Shown: one piece after another, positions 1-12,700 of the stretch
How the letters are laid out: every line of letters begins with the position of its first letter
Numbering within the stretch: position 1 is the first letter of the stretch
NCBI GenBank assembly: GCA_021014325.1
Contig: CM037473.1
Location: 3,300,501-3,364,500 of the forward strand
DNA length: 64,000 bases
Origin: Plazaster borealis
Lineage: Eukaryota; Echinodermata; Asteroidea; Forcipulatida; Labidiasteridae
Direction of reading: 5' to 3'
Translations under genes and position numbers: made by a program
Notes under the pieces: model-generated
The model's database searches: none
Told to the model about the DNA's origin: nothing
What the model saw: the letters and a program-made list of their open reading frames with translations, nothing else

Positions 1-180
1 CTGAGCAGGGTGGTTGTTGGAGGTGCTACACATGTAAGGAGCGCACAAGTCAAGGTTAGTCGTACTTGATAGGGTACACTAAGGCAGTAGCGCAGGAGAG
101 CGCAATTGGAAGTGTCGAGATGCCTGGCAATGGTTTCAATGAATTAACAGGACAGGAAGAAAATCAGGCATTCTTGCAAG

Positions 181-465
181 ATGGCCAGAGTGAAGTTGAT
201 AAGCCTCACCACCACCACACCAAGGACTAAATCTTATGGCTCCAAGGCTTTCTCACACACCTCAAACAAGTTGTGGAATGCCCTACCATCTTCACTTAGA
301 ACAGCTGCTACCCTTGACAATTTCAAATCCAACCTCAAATCCCACCTATTTCAACTTGCGTTCTCTCGTTCTTTGTAATTTTCAGTTTTGTAAAGCGCAT
401 CGAGATTTCTTCCAGTTATGTTTTGCGCTATATAAGATTGATTTATTATTGTTATTATTATTATA
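181..465 (+). mobile_element. CR1/L2-like LINE 3' end fragment
   Basis: The frame at 181-378 ends with a SKAFSHTSNKLWNALPSSLR-type motif, the C-terminus of many CR1/L2-like reverse transcriptase proteins (R-x-F-S-x-x-x-P-x-L-W-N-x-L-P). It is followed by a short 3' UTR with GCGCTATATAAG and an ATT-rich tail. Upstream reverse transcriptase is absent, so it is a 5'-truncated dead copy. Confidence 0.75.
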
Positions 466-538
466 AGCAACAACTGAAAAAACCCCAACTAAGCCCACAG
501 TTGCCTTTCTTTGTAAACTGAAGTTGTGTTGGACCTAC

Positions 539-707
539 CAGGGTCGACGCTACGTCCTCTTGTCCACTCTCTAGTGCAACCCACAACGGTGGGTTACCCT
601 TCTCATCCGGTGTGTTCATATTGGCTCCACGGACACACAACGCATCCACCACCACTGGAAGATGGCGCTTGATAGCTAGCTGTAGAGGAGTTTCTCCACC
701 TCGAGAT
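539..707 (-). CDS. ANKFY1: ANKFY1 exon 14, last exon in window
   Basis: Encodes SRGGETPLQLAIKRHLPVVV, CVRGANMNTPDEKGNPPLWV and EDVASTL. The acceptor is TGTCCAG after a T-rich tract and the donor is GTAGGT, ending in phase 0. The gene continues to the left of the window. A LINE 3' fragment sits just downstream in the following intron. Confidence 0.94.
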
Positions 708-3700
708 CTGGACACAAAAAAACCACATCATTGTTCAAGTTCTTAAAATGAGATTTACTTCATTAATTGTCACGGGAGTAGCAGCGCCCTCTTAGTGTGT
801 CGTGGCCGAGCGGAAAAGAACACCTGACTCAAGCTCTGGTGTTTCTCATCAGCAGGAGCGGGTTCGAGTCCCGGTTGTGACACTTGAATCCTTAAGCAAG
901 ACAATTAACCATTATTGCTGCGTCCTTCGGATGGGACGTAAAGCCGTAGGTCCAGTGTGTTGTGTAATGCGCGTAAAAGAAACCAGTGCACTTATCGTAA
1001 AGAGAAGTGGTTCGCCCCGGTGTTCCTTGTTTGATCGAATGCATATTGCACCACAGCACCTTGTAAAACCATTACATGGTGCTATGTAAAGGAATAGGTC
1101 TCATACTTCAAAAACGTAGCTCCGCATACCTTGTAGGAAAAATACTGAGCGCTTTGATACACCCATCGGGTGTGATAAAGCGCTATATAAGAACTCAGTA
1201 ATATTATTATTATTATTTATTATTTAGTACACTCACATGATGTGAACAGCGAATAGCAACTCAAAAACTGAATCTAGGGAAACTAACTAATTGCTGATAT
1301 TTGAATTGTTGAAATTAAACAGTTCAAGTACAAAAGCTTTTTTTCTTTTTTTATATTTTGAACAAAGGTGTGCTATAAAACAGAAATGGAAGGCATAATT
1401 TTGGTCACTAAATGCATGTTTAAGACCCCCTTTGGGCCAGTAACAAGAAGAGGGGGTCCTATTGCTCTTCTGGTCACGCCCAGCCTCTCAGGGCGCATAG
1501 GCGTACACTAATGACCTTATTGCCAGTCCATATTATGTGTATATTAATATTATTACTTGATATTAATATCTGCTTGGTGCTCCAGTAAGAACAAAGCACT
1601 CTGGGTATCCTGCTTGATGATGGCGGTGTGAAGTAGCGTCAGCCCGTCCAGCGTGGTGCAGTTGATGTTAGCCCCACCGTGGAGTAGCTGGGCCGCGAAG
1701 GTGTGCAAACCGGTCCATAGTGCCAGACCGAGGACCGTCTGGTCATTACTGTCCTTGACATTGAAGTCAGGGATGATCAGGACGCCGTCTTGACCCTGCA
1801 TGGCATTTGCTGTCAAACACAAACATCAAAATAGAAGGGGTTAGTTGGTCACACAAAATTAATAGACAATTATACAATTGATTCTTATATAATATTAATA
1901 ATAACTAGTTCTTATATAGCGCATTTTACAATAACGTATCAATGCGCTTTACATTAGTGCCCTAGTCATTAGGCCAATAACATTCCTTTAATCTCTTTCA
2001 GCTCCCTGGGGAGTATACAGCCCGGCCTGCCGTGGCGCTCTGAAGGCTTTTTCAAACACGATATCAACCTCTACCCTCGCAGGTACCCATTTATACCCCT
2101 GGGTGAAGACAAGCAATTATAGTGAAGTATCTTGCTCTAGGACAAAAGTGTCACGACCGGGACCCGAACCCACACCCAGATGACTTCACCACCAGAACTT
2201 GAATTTGATGCTCTAAACCGCTCGGCCATGACGCCCTATATAGCAAATATCATGGTCAATTCTCACTCAATCAGGGTCCAATAGACCGTGCAAGTCTCAC
2301 GAGTATTCAAACTTCCGGGACCACGTTGATCCCATCCATACTGAGTTTTACGTATGTGCCAATTCTGTTTCTTAAAATACTTTAGTTTAACACAGTTTAT
2401 GGCTATAAACAATTATTTTATGTTGTTTGGAAAGTAAAATTTTGCGATGAAATATTTCAAAGTAAACTAAATTTCACAAATCAACGAAGAAAACCAGAAA
2501 ATATGACTTAACCTCCGTTATAGCGCCTTATAAATTTTAATTGATATGTTAAAGCCATAGCTGAAGTCGTTTTATTCAGACACGGCCCAATTCTAAAAGA
2601 ACCATCGTCTTACTTCTATGCTCCAGGAACACACTGACGACATCAGAGTGTTGGTTAGCGATAGCCATGTGTAGGGGCGTCTGCCTGGAGGCGAGGAGGA
2701 GATTGGGCTGACCGTCCTCTTCCAGATTCAGCTGATTCATCTTGCCTAAGACGTCCTCCTTGGTCTGAGCGTTAGGGTTAGCTCCCTTCTGAAGCAGTAG
2801 AGCCACTAACTTAGCCAAGCCGTTAACGGCTGCAGCATGTAAGGGTGTTTCACCCTGAATTTATCAAAACAAAGACAACAACAAATAAATAAATAATAAT
2901 GATAATATATGGGATTTGAGGCATTGCATGGTGAGGTATCAATGTATATTCGGTGTGCGGTAACACCATGTGTATATCTACTTTGCTGTGTAGATTTTGT
3001 TCTTTGAGAACTTGTCTTGCTATTTTATTCTACTGCCGCGGAGTAGATTTCGGAATTCGAGAGACTATTCTACTGCCACGGAGAAGATTTCGGAATTCTA
3101 CAAAGTTCTGAAAAGTAGTTAAAAGGCAGGACAGTTCTTTTCAGAACTTTGTAGTCTCCCGAATTCCGAAATCTACTCCGCGGCAGTAGAATAGTCTCCT
3201 GAATTCCGAAATCTACTCAGCGGCAGCAGAATAAATAGCAAGACAAGTTCTCAAAGAACAAAATCTACACAGCATAGTATATATACACATGGTGTTACTG
3301 CAAACCGAATATACAATAATGATAATACTTTTAAAGCGCCTTTTACAAAGGTTTCAAAGCGCTGTACAAAATCGACAACGAATAAACAAAGATTGTAGAA
3401 ACTTAGAATAAAAGGGAATGAGTTTTTAATCATGGCTTTGAAGGATTCAAGAGATGATGCCTGACGGATGTGAAGAGGGAGATTGTTCCATAATGACAGT
3501 GCGCTGACTACAAATTCTCTTTGGCCATACCGCGTATAAGTGCAGGGTGCAGGGGACAAGCACAATATAGGAAGTAGAAGAAGATTGTAGATTGCGAGAA
3601 CTGTGGGCTTTATTAGAAATAAAAATAGTAATCATTAAGAATCTCAGACAAAAATTATCAAAAGACACAATCAAAAGTTGATGGTTGTATTAAATAATCT

Positions 3701-6700
3701 GTAAAAACTTCCAAAACTAATAGAGACATGTTTAGATACGACGCAGATACATAGTAATTAATGACAAAAGCAGCAACTGGAAAAAAATGGAAAAAACTTG
3801 AAAATACTTGTTGATAATCCTTTTGTGGCAAAAAATACTGCAGCATCCTTATGAAACAGAGGAAACATTTGAGGAATTTGAAAAATGCTGAAGATATAAA
3901 TAAATTATTGACCGAAAGAACTGACATACCTTGAAATTGGCAAGATTTGTTGAGGCTCCTTTTGTGGCAAGAAATAACGAAGCATCCTCATTGGTCAGAC
4001 CGGACCTACAGACTCTATGGAGAAGACTATCACCTAGGAAAGCATCAACATCAAAACAACAACCAATAAATGTATCTTTTCCTCTTATTTATCAGAGAGA
4101 GAACATACATTGAATTTGACAACCCTCCTACTGTCTGACCATTTAATATCATCCAAGTGGTTTTGAATAATGGAATAAAAGAGTGGCAAAAGGTCTTAAA
4201 TAAGGGAATAAAAGAGTTGTGACGAGTTCTTAAACGGCCGTTTAAAACCATTTAAGAACGAGTCCCTACTCTTTTATTCCCATTCATAAATGCCCTTTTG
4301 TTAAAAAGCGAAAAAAAAATTATAAGTAGGCCTATATAGCCAATTTGTGACAATCTGTTTGTTCAGCGAATTTTCGAAGTTTGTACATTTTCAAAATTTT
4401 TTTTAAAAATTCTGTTTTGTGTGCGTTGGGTTGTGTGTACGCGCGTGTACAAAAAGAATAGCTATATATTGCGTTCCGCGTAAGTAAATTGGCGTAAATG
4501 AGCCAGCCGGTCTTAAACAGCTCCAGCTATGTCTTTATCAGCCATTTAACACCCCCACGTGACGTGCTCTCCACCAATAGGAATAGCGAAACTGTCTGGG
4601 GTATTTACGAATGCCCGTTTAAAACTTGCAGGGGTCGTGGCTGGCACCCTGCAAGGTTTTAAATGTCAAGGTTGGTGTCTACATAGAGTGGTCAACATTA
4701 TTTAGAAGTTTTTGTTGTTGTTGAGTTTTCGGAGTGTGAGGACTTGTTTGTGTCTATTTTGTGTTTATTTAAACATTTTCAAATGACAAGGATCTATGTG
4801 TTACTTGTACAAATATTAAATGCAAATTGTTCGTGCATTGCCGCAGAATACACTCAAGAGGTGAAATCTGGACCACTCCATTTCACTCGGCTTCGCATCG
4901 TAAAATGGAATAGTCTAGTTTTCACCTCTCGACTACGTTCTGCGACAATGCACTCAAATGCATTCAACATTTGTATAATATTGTCGTGTCAGTGCAAAAA
5001 CGTCAAAACTTGATTTGTCAAAAACGTTGCATGAAAATGCTCCGTTAAAAAATGTTGTATCTTGGTGCGTACTTGTTTCGTGTGTACGTCCGGGCTATTT
5101 TAAGCGAGATATGACGTTTTGAAGTTTCAAACTCGCGCGTATTGTTAAGAGCTATTTTAGGAGATATGTTTTTGCACTGACATGAACTCAAGGTTTTAGC
5201 CAGGATTTGGTAAAAGGGTGTCCAAAGTTGCTGGAAATTCAAAAACTGGGTGTCCAAATTGTTCACTTACAATACATTTACATGTAAATGACAGATAAAA
5301 CAGGGTCTTTAAATTTAAAACAGGGTGTCCAAAAGACACCCAGACAACCTAGGACTTGTAATTAACACTGGACCGCAGGCCCGAGGCCAGTGTTCCTAGC
5401 ATCGGGCAAGAAAACTTATGACTGGACAAGTCCGGCGGTCTTGTGTGATTGAATAATAATACCTCACCACATCTTATTTTGTTTAAAATTGTTCAAATGT
5501 TGACTTTGAGTCAAAATAAATATCTTACAATTCTGTTGAGTATTTATGAAAGTTGTACCCATAAGTACATACAAAAACAATTGAATCACTGTGTAGATAT
5601 TTTTTGTCTCATTTTGATTCTGGTCTTGTGAACAAATTTCTAGTCCAGCAAAAGTTTTGAGCTACAAGCCCTGCAGTCTTGTGGATTTTTTCCACCAAAT
5701 TCGAAGCCCCTGTACCCCTCTGGCTAACACTATGAATGACATTAACAATCTATTTGTACCTGTGTGTAAGTTGACAGAGTCAGCGCTACAGCCTCTCCTA
5801 ATGAGTTTAGCAGCCATGCTGTCCTCACCAAATCCAGCTTCCCTTACTGTTGGGTCCAAGGCTAGCCACAAACCGCTGTCACCTTCGGCATTCTGAAGGT
5901 CAAGGTTCAACCTAGGAAGGTAAGAATGAATGCACAGGTATCAGCCTAAACCAACTGTATTTTAAACCATGCAGTGAGGAACTTGTTCAGTTGCAGCGTC
6001 CCTGTGGTTCGTTGCCAGCACATACTGACAAGCTTCTTTCATAGGTTAATGCGGGTTTGTTTTGCTTCTTGTTTTTACAATTATTTTATCTAAGTATGTT
6101 GTTTACTTGCGCCTTGAACACCCAGCAGGGTGGATATGTGCGCATTACAAGTCTTATTATTATTATTATTGTTCCAGGTATTGCCCGGGTTAAAGGCACT
6201 GGACACGTTTGGTAATTGTCAAAGACCAGTATTCTCACTTGGTGTATCCCAACATATGCATAAAATAACAAGCCTGTGAAAATTTGGGCTCAATTGGTCA
6301 TCGAAGTTGCACAAAAATGATGAAAGAAAAAACAACCTTGTTGTACAAATATGTGTGCTTTCAGATGCCTTAAAAAGGCTTCAAGCCTGAAGTCTTTTAA
6401 CATTTTAGTGAGAAATTACCTCTTTCTCAAAAACTACGTTACTTCAGAGGGAGTAGTTTCTCACAATGTTTTATACTATCAACAGCTCTCTGTTTCTCGT
6501 TACCAAGTAAGTTTTTATGCTACTATATATTTTGAGTAATTACCAAGCGTGTACAGTGCCTTTAATTCACCAACGTATACAAACTGTTGTACTTTAAACC
6601 ATGCAGTGAGGAACTTGTTCAGTTGCAGTGTACCTGTGGTTCGTTGTCAGCACATACTGACAAGCTTTTTTCATAGGTTGAGAGGTTTTGTTTTGATCTT

Positions 6701-9700
6701 TGTTTAAAATTATTTTATCCAAGTGTTGTTTACTTGTTCAAGGTATTGCCTGGGTTAATTTAAGCTTATTTGTTTGCTTAATTAATTAAGTTTTATAATT
6801 GTCTTCCTCTACCATTGACAATTGACATACTGATTTTGTACACAAAGGATGCTTGCAGACTTTTGTCCTACCCCCTCCTAACCAAATCACTGTCCCATGT
6901 TGATTGACACCCCCTCTAGGACGTGTGGCATGGTCCAGCTTAGGATATCATGGCATATGAGCTGACCAGTGTGAATGACGTGGTTAAGACAATGGAAATA
7001 TTAAAATATGTTGGCATGTGCCTACAGCTGCCCTCACTGCAGGGTTTTACGCATTTAGAAATAAACTCTCTTACTTACGATTTTTGAGATAACAGAAGAT
7101 CGAAAACTTCAATGTTTCGGCTGCTCACAGCTCGGTGCAATGCAGAGCTGAAAAGAAATACAAGAAGAACGTAGATAGCTTTTTTAAAATGTCTACTTGA
7201 ATATCTGTCCTATTTGATGCTTATTATTACGAGCTACCTGGCCCAATTTCATGGCTCTGCTTACCGTAAGCAAAGAATTGGCGCTTACGAAAGCAGGGAA
7301 TTCCGCGCTTACGTCAAGCGTATTTCACGGGTTAGCAGGGAATTTTGGCTTGTGCGCGTGCGTAGTCCACTTTACTAGGCATTCTACGCTTACACAGCTA
7401 GCTCAGAAATTCGGCGCTTGCTCAGTAAGCGGAGAATGTTGATCACAAGCGCAGAATTCGGCGGTAAGCAGAGCCATGAAATTGGGCCCTGTTGCCTTAA
7501 TTTATACAAGTTCCCCAAACCACAATATTTGTTTATACCCAAAGTGTTTTTAAAAATTGTTTCTTTCTTCATATCATTTTGGGTTGAACAAAGCAAAATT
7601 GACTTGAGCAGGATTTGAACTTGCGACCTCTGGATTCACCTGACGCTGCTCTAACCACTGAGCAATCTCCACAATTTGTCAATATCTTTCTTCGGGGGTG
7701 CCAGTCAGAAGCCATTCAACCTGTAACTGCTGTACGGCGTGTCGTGGCCGAGCGGATAAGAACACCGAACTCAAGCTCTGGTGCTTCTGATCAACAGAGT
7801 GTGGGTTTGAATCCCAGTTGTGACACTTGTGTCCTTAAGCAAGACACTTAACCACATGCTTCGTCCTTCGGATAGGACGTAAAGCCGTTGGTCCCGTGTG
7901 TTGTGTAATGCACGTAAAAGAACCCAGTGCACTTATCGTAAAGAGAAGGGGTTTGCCCGATGTTCCTGGTCTGATCGGCAGCATATATTGCGCCACAGCA
8001 CCTTGTAAACCATTGCATGGCGCTATAAATGACTAGGCCTCATACTTCAAATGTAGCTCCACATACCTTGCAGGAAAAAATTTGAAGTCTTGCGCCAGGA
8101 GTGTCAAGTCTGACAGACATGGCGCGTATAAATGTTCGCTATTATTATTATTATTATTATTACAGGCAGGGATCCCACCAAAGTTTATGATACAACCTTG
8201 GAAGTGGCAGTAGAGGGATCACCTTAACGGGGATGCAACTTTTTCTTTACATCAACGTAGACGAATTTCCAGAACTGCCAGTTGAGGCTTTTACTCCAGC
8301 TTGAGTTTATGTCAGCCATTTTGGACCAGTGTATGTTTAAGAGACTTCATTTAAGAGACTTCAAGTGGCTAACATAGTTTAAGCCAGAGCCTGATCATCA
8401 GCCAAGCTTCACTTTACTCGATCAATGAACCACTGGGAGACAACCAGGGAATAATTGTTATTTTGAGAAAGTGTGGGTACCAGCGCTACTGAACCCTTGC
8501 ATCAATGTCACACACGGCTACTACAAGCCACGCTCGCCTTTTAGGAGTCAATTTGCCTGAAAAATTACCACGTGCCCCCTGGCCTCAAATGCCCACTACA
8601 CTGTTTAACACCTTGGGACACTGCCTCCCAAAATGGAGTTAACAAGAATATTGTGATGATCACGTCAAGTGAATTGGGTCAACGCTTTGCATACTCAATT
8701 CAAGTCAAAGTTACATTTATTTCCACACTAACAATAGTTATAAGAGGATACGATGACTAAGATAATGCGCCGGCATGTTCCGAGAAAGCAGGGCTTGTCA
8801 AGGAACAGATTCCCTTAGGACACCATCAAAACAAATTCACAGTCGGACACCATCATTGACTCATTGAGTAACAGTTAGATATAAGCGTGTAATACATTTT
8901 TGTTGAGAACCAAATCACTTTTAAATCCCCCAAAGCATGATACATACACCCTTTTGACAAAACAAAATCAATTCAAGCAAAAATTATTTTAAGATGAGCC
9001 CACATGTGTCTCTTTGTAGAGTTTATACAACTTTACCTTATTAGTACCAATGCTGAGTAATTGCTGTACAATTCCTCTGGGAATTTCGGGAGAGCTGGTC
9101 ATTGATGGATTTTTTTAGTGAAACAAAAAACCCCAATGGTAACAAGACAATTGGCATGCTATTTGGCTAGGTGTAAGTGTGGAATTTTTTAGATTAAGCT
9201 AAAAAAATTGGCGGAGTACCAACTTTTTAATTAAAACTGACACTAAATGAGTGAGCAATGGCATCATGCAGAGTTAAACAGAAAATCGAGAACTTACACA
9301 AAACAACAATTAGACAAAGGTGACTAAACATAAACATATCATCCGATATGGACTCCATCTCTATGGGTCAAAAGAAGATGTCATTATTATTTCAATTATT
9401 TCAATTATCCTTGACAATATCTTTCAACATTTTGGATTTTAGACACAGTTTTGAGCGTTCCAATTCAGCACTTACTTTCCACGCGTGTCTTGCTGATCAG
9501 GATTAGAACCATGCTGGAGTAACTTCACGGCGACCTCCATCATGTCCGACATAACATCTGGAGGAGAGACTAAGGGACTGTACGACGCCACAATGTGAAG
9601 TGCGGTCTCCTTCTCTTGATGAGTCGCCGCATTGGCCTTCGCCCCAGCTTGAATCAAGAAGAATGCTGAGAACTTGTCCCCTGTTATGAAGACAAGCAAG

Positions 9701-12700
9701 ACAAGACGTGGAAGAGAGAAACACTTATAAGTATATAAGTTTTCCTGAGTTTTTGTTTTGTCCTTCACAAACTAATAATAATAATAGTGGCTTCTTATAT
9801 AGCGCACATATCCATCACTCAGTGACGCTCAAGGTGCTTTTAACGTTCATTATTTTCCTGCAAGACCAAGTCCTTTACATAGCACCATGTAATGGTTTAC
9901 AAGGTGCTGTGGCGCAATATGCTGCCGATCAAACCAGGAACACCGGGGCGAACCCTTTCTCTTTTCGATAAGTGCACTGGGTTCTTTTACGTGCATTACA
10001 CAACACACGGGACCTACGGCTTAACGTCCCATCCGAAGGACGAAGCATGTGGTTAAGTGTCTTGCTTAAGGACACAAGTGTCACGACTGGGATTCGAACC
10101 CACACTCTGCTGATCAGAAACACCAGAGCTTGAGTTCGATGTTCTTATCCGCTCGGCCACGACACGACAACTAAGAATTGAAAGCAATGTATACTCAGGT
10201 ATTTAAAGTCCTTGGTAGAACTCAAACCTTCAGAACCTTCAGAAATTATGCTGCATGAAAACGCCTGGAGTAGCTTTCTAAACATGCAGTACGTCATGCA
10301 TGCGGCAGGCTACCTAAATTATTAAATGGGCTTTTTGGGGTCAGATCCTCTCAGGTCAATGGCATCAAGTCTGGATTTAAAGTACTCAAACCAAAAGAAG
10401 TTCTAGGTTTAAAATGAATTCTGACAACAGTTTTTTTTCATGTTTTTCGATATGCACGAGACTTGCACAGTCTATAATGCCATTAAACAGTAAAAATACA
10501 AGACATTTTACATGCAGCAGCAGCAGATATTCTGAGTCTATACAAAGCAAATCTCTCTCAAAGCACTCACCTCGCTTGACTGCCTTATGGAGTAAACAGC
10601 GCCCTCCGGAGTCTGCTCTGTCTATATCCACTTTGTGTTTGACGAGTTCATGGGCGATACTCTCTTGTTTAGTGGCGAGAGCCAAGTCTAGAGGTAGATC
10701 CCCTCGCTCATCAATCTCATCCAGTTTATCTGGAAGCTACCGGGTTAAAAAAAAATTTTAAAAATAAAAAAATAACAACAGTGCCTTTTGTTGTGCTCCC
10801 CCTTGGGGAGGTTTGTACAGTGGGAGATGGAAATAGTTTTTATGAGTTGTATGAACAGGTCTGTGACCAAAAAAAAAAAATCATTAAAAAAATGCCTGGG
10901 TCTCCAGACCTTGTGCTTAAGTATTGGAGAGTGGCCTGGCGGGCTGGTAAACTATGCAATTTACTTGCCCCCAGGAAGTTTTAAAAAATGGAGTGTCGTG
11001 GCCGAGCGGATAAGAACACCGAACTCAAGCTCTGGTGTTTCTGATCAGCAGAGTGTGGGTTCGAATCCCGGTCGTGACACTTGTGTCCTTAAGCAAGACA
11101 CTTAACCACATGCTTCAACCTTCAGATGGGACGTTAAGCTGTAGGTCCCGTGTGTTGTGTAATGCACGTAAAAGAACCCAGTGCACTTATCGTAAAGAGA
11201 AGGGGTTCGCCCCGGTGTTCCTGGTTTGATTGGCTGCATATTGCGCCACAGCACCTTGTAAACCATTACATGGTGCTAATGCAAAGGAATAGGTCTCATA
11301 CTTCAACACATAACTCCGCTTACCTTGTAGGAAAAATACTGAGCGCTTTGAGACACCCATCAGGAGTATAAAGCACTATATAAGAACTGCGTATTATTAT
11401 TATTATTATTATTAAAGGGTCTGTATACGTTTGGTAATGACTCTGAAAATTAATGGCAATAAAAACTTACTTGGTAAGGAGTCAGCAGCTTTGGATAGTA
11501 TAATGCATTTTGAGAAACTTTTCACTTTGAAGTACTGCGGTTATGGAAAAATATATAACTTTTTATCCCCAAAAATTTGAATCTGAGAAGCGTTACTGAC
11601 GTTTCTCAGATTGTGTATTCCAATTACAGATTATTCTTCCTGCGTGGACATAACCACTCCAGTTTTTTGGCAATATCTCAAAAACGCTACCACTTTTTGA
11701 AATGAAATTTTCACAGGTTAGTTTTATGGTATATATCTACAACTAAATAGGATTGACACAAACAGTGGGTTCCAATTACCAAACGTATACAGTCCCTTTA
11801 AGATGTTTGTAAAATAGCCTGTCGGGATAGTAAACTGTGCATTTTAATTGCCCCAAGAAAGTTTAAGTAGCCCAGATTTCAAACATGTATTGTCATAAAT
11901 GTATCTTTCTGATTAATGGCAGCGATCACAACCAGTTTAATGGTCAAGTGAAGTTACAATAACACACTCAAAAATAAATTTACACATTTTTTAAAGTTAT
12001 TATTCACATCTAAAAAGGATGAAATATGAGCAATATAAACAAGTAGGTTGGACAGTTATTAGTAGCCCACAGGGCAAGTTGAGAAGTGATGTTTACTAGC
12101 CCGTAGCAGTTTTTACTAGACAACGTACGCAGGGCTATTGCGCGAGTCCCAAAAGTTTCCCATTAGTTTTAATAAGATATTTCTACTTGGGCAATGACAT
12201 TTCCTCAAAATAAGTGAAAAATGACATTCAAAGTATTTTTGAATGCACGAGGGCGTGTGTGTGAACCAAATTTACATGATGCCAAACAACCAAAACAAAC
12301 TGTTTTTTCATTGTTGTTATTATTAAAACAGTCAAAATATGATAAAACTGTAATTGTGATGCTAGGACGCTGTCGAAAGCGCCCTCATGCAGTCAAAAAC
12401 AGTCAATTGGAAAACATTTACAGAAACATGTCCGACGTACCAGAGCATCAAACTCCATGAGATAAAGAAAGACAATGTCCTCTCGTCGATTCCTGATGGC
12501 GTGATGGAGAGGAAACGGCGTCTTCGCTTTGAACATCTTGTACAGCAACGGAGCTGTCATGTTGACGAAGTCGTCGCTTGTGAAGTCATTCTGTTGACGA
12601 ATCAAAGCATAGTAGTAGTAAGGCCACATACAAAATAAAAACAAATTGTTAATCGTCCTTTTTGGGGGGGAAGTGGGGTTGGGAGGGCGTTGATGTTTAT

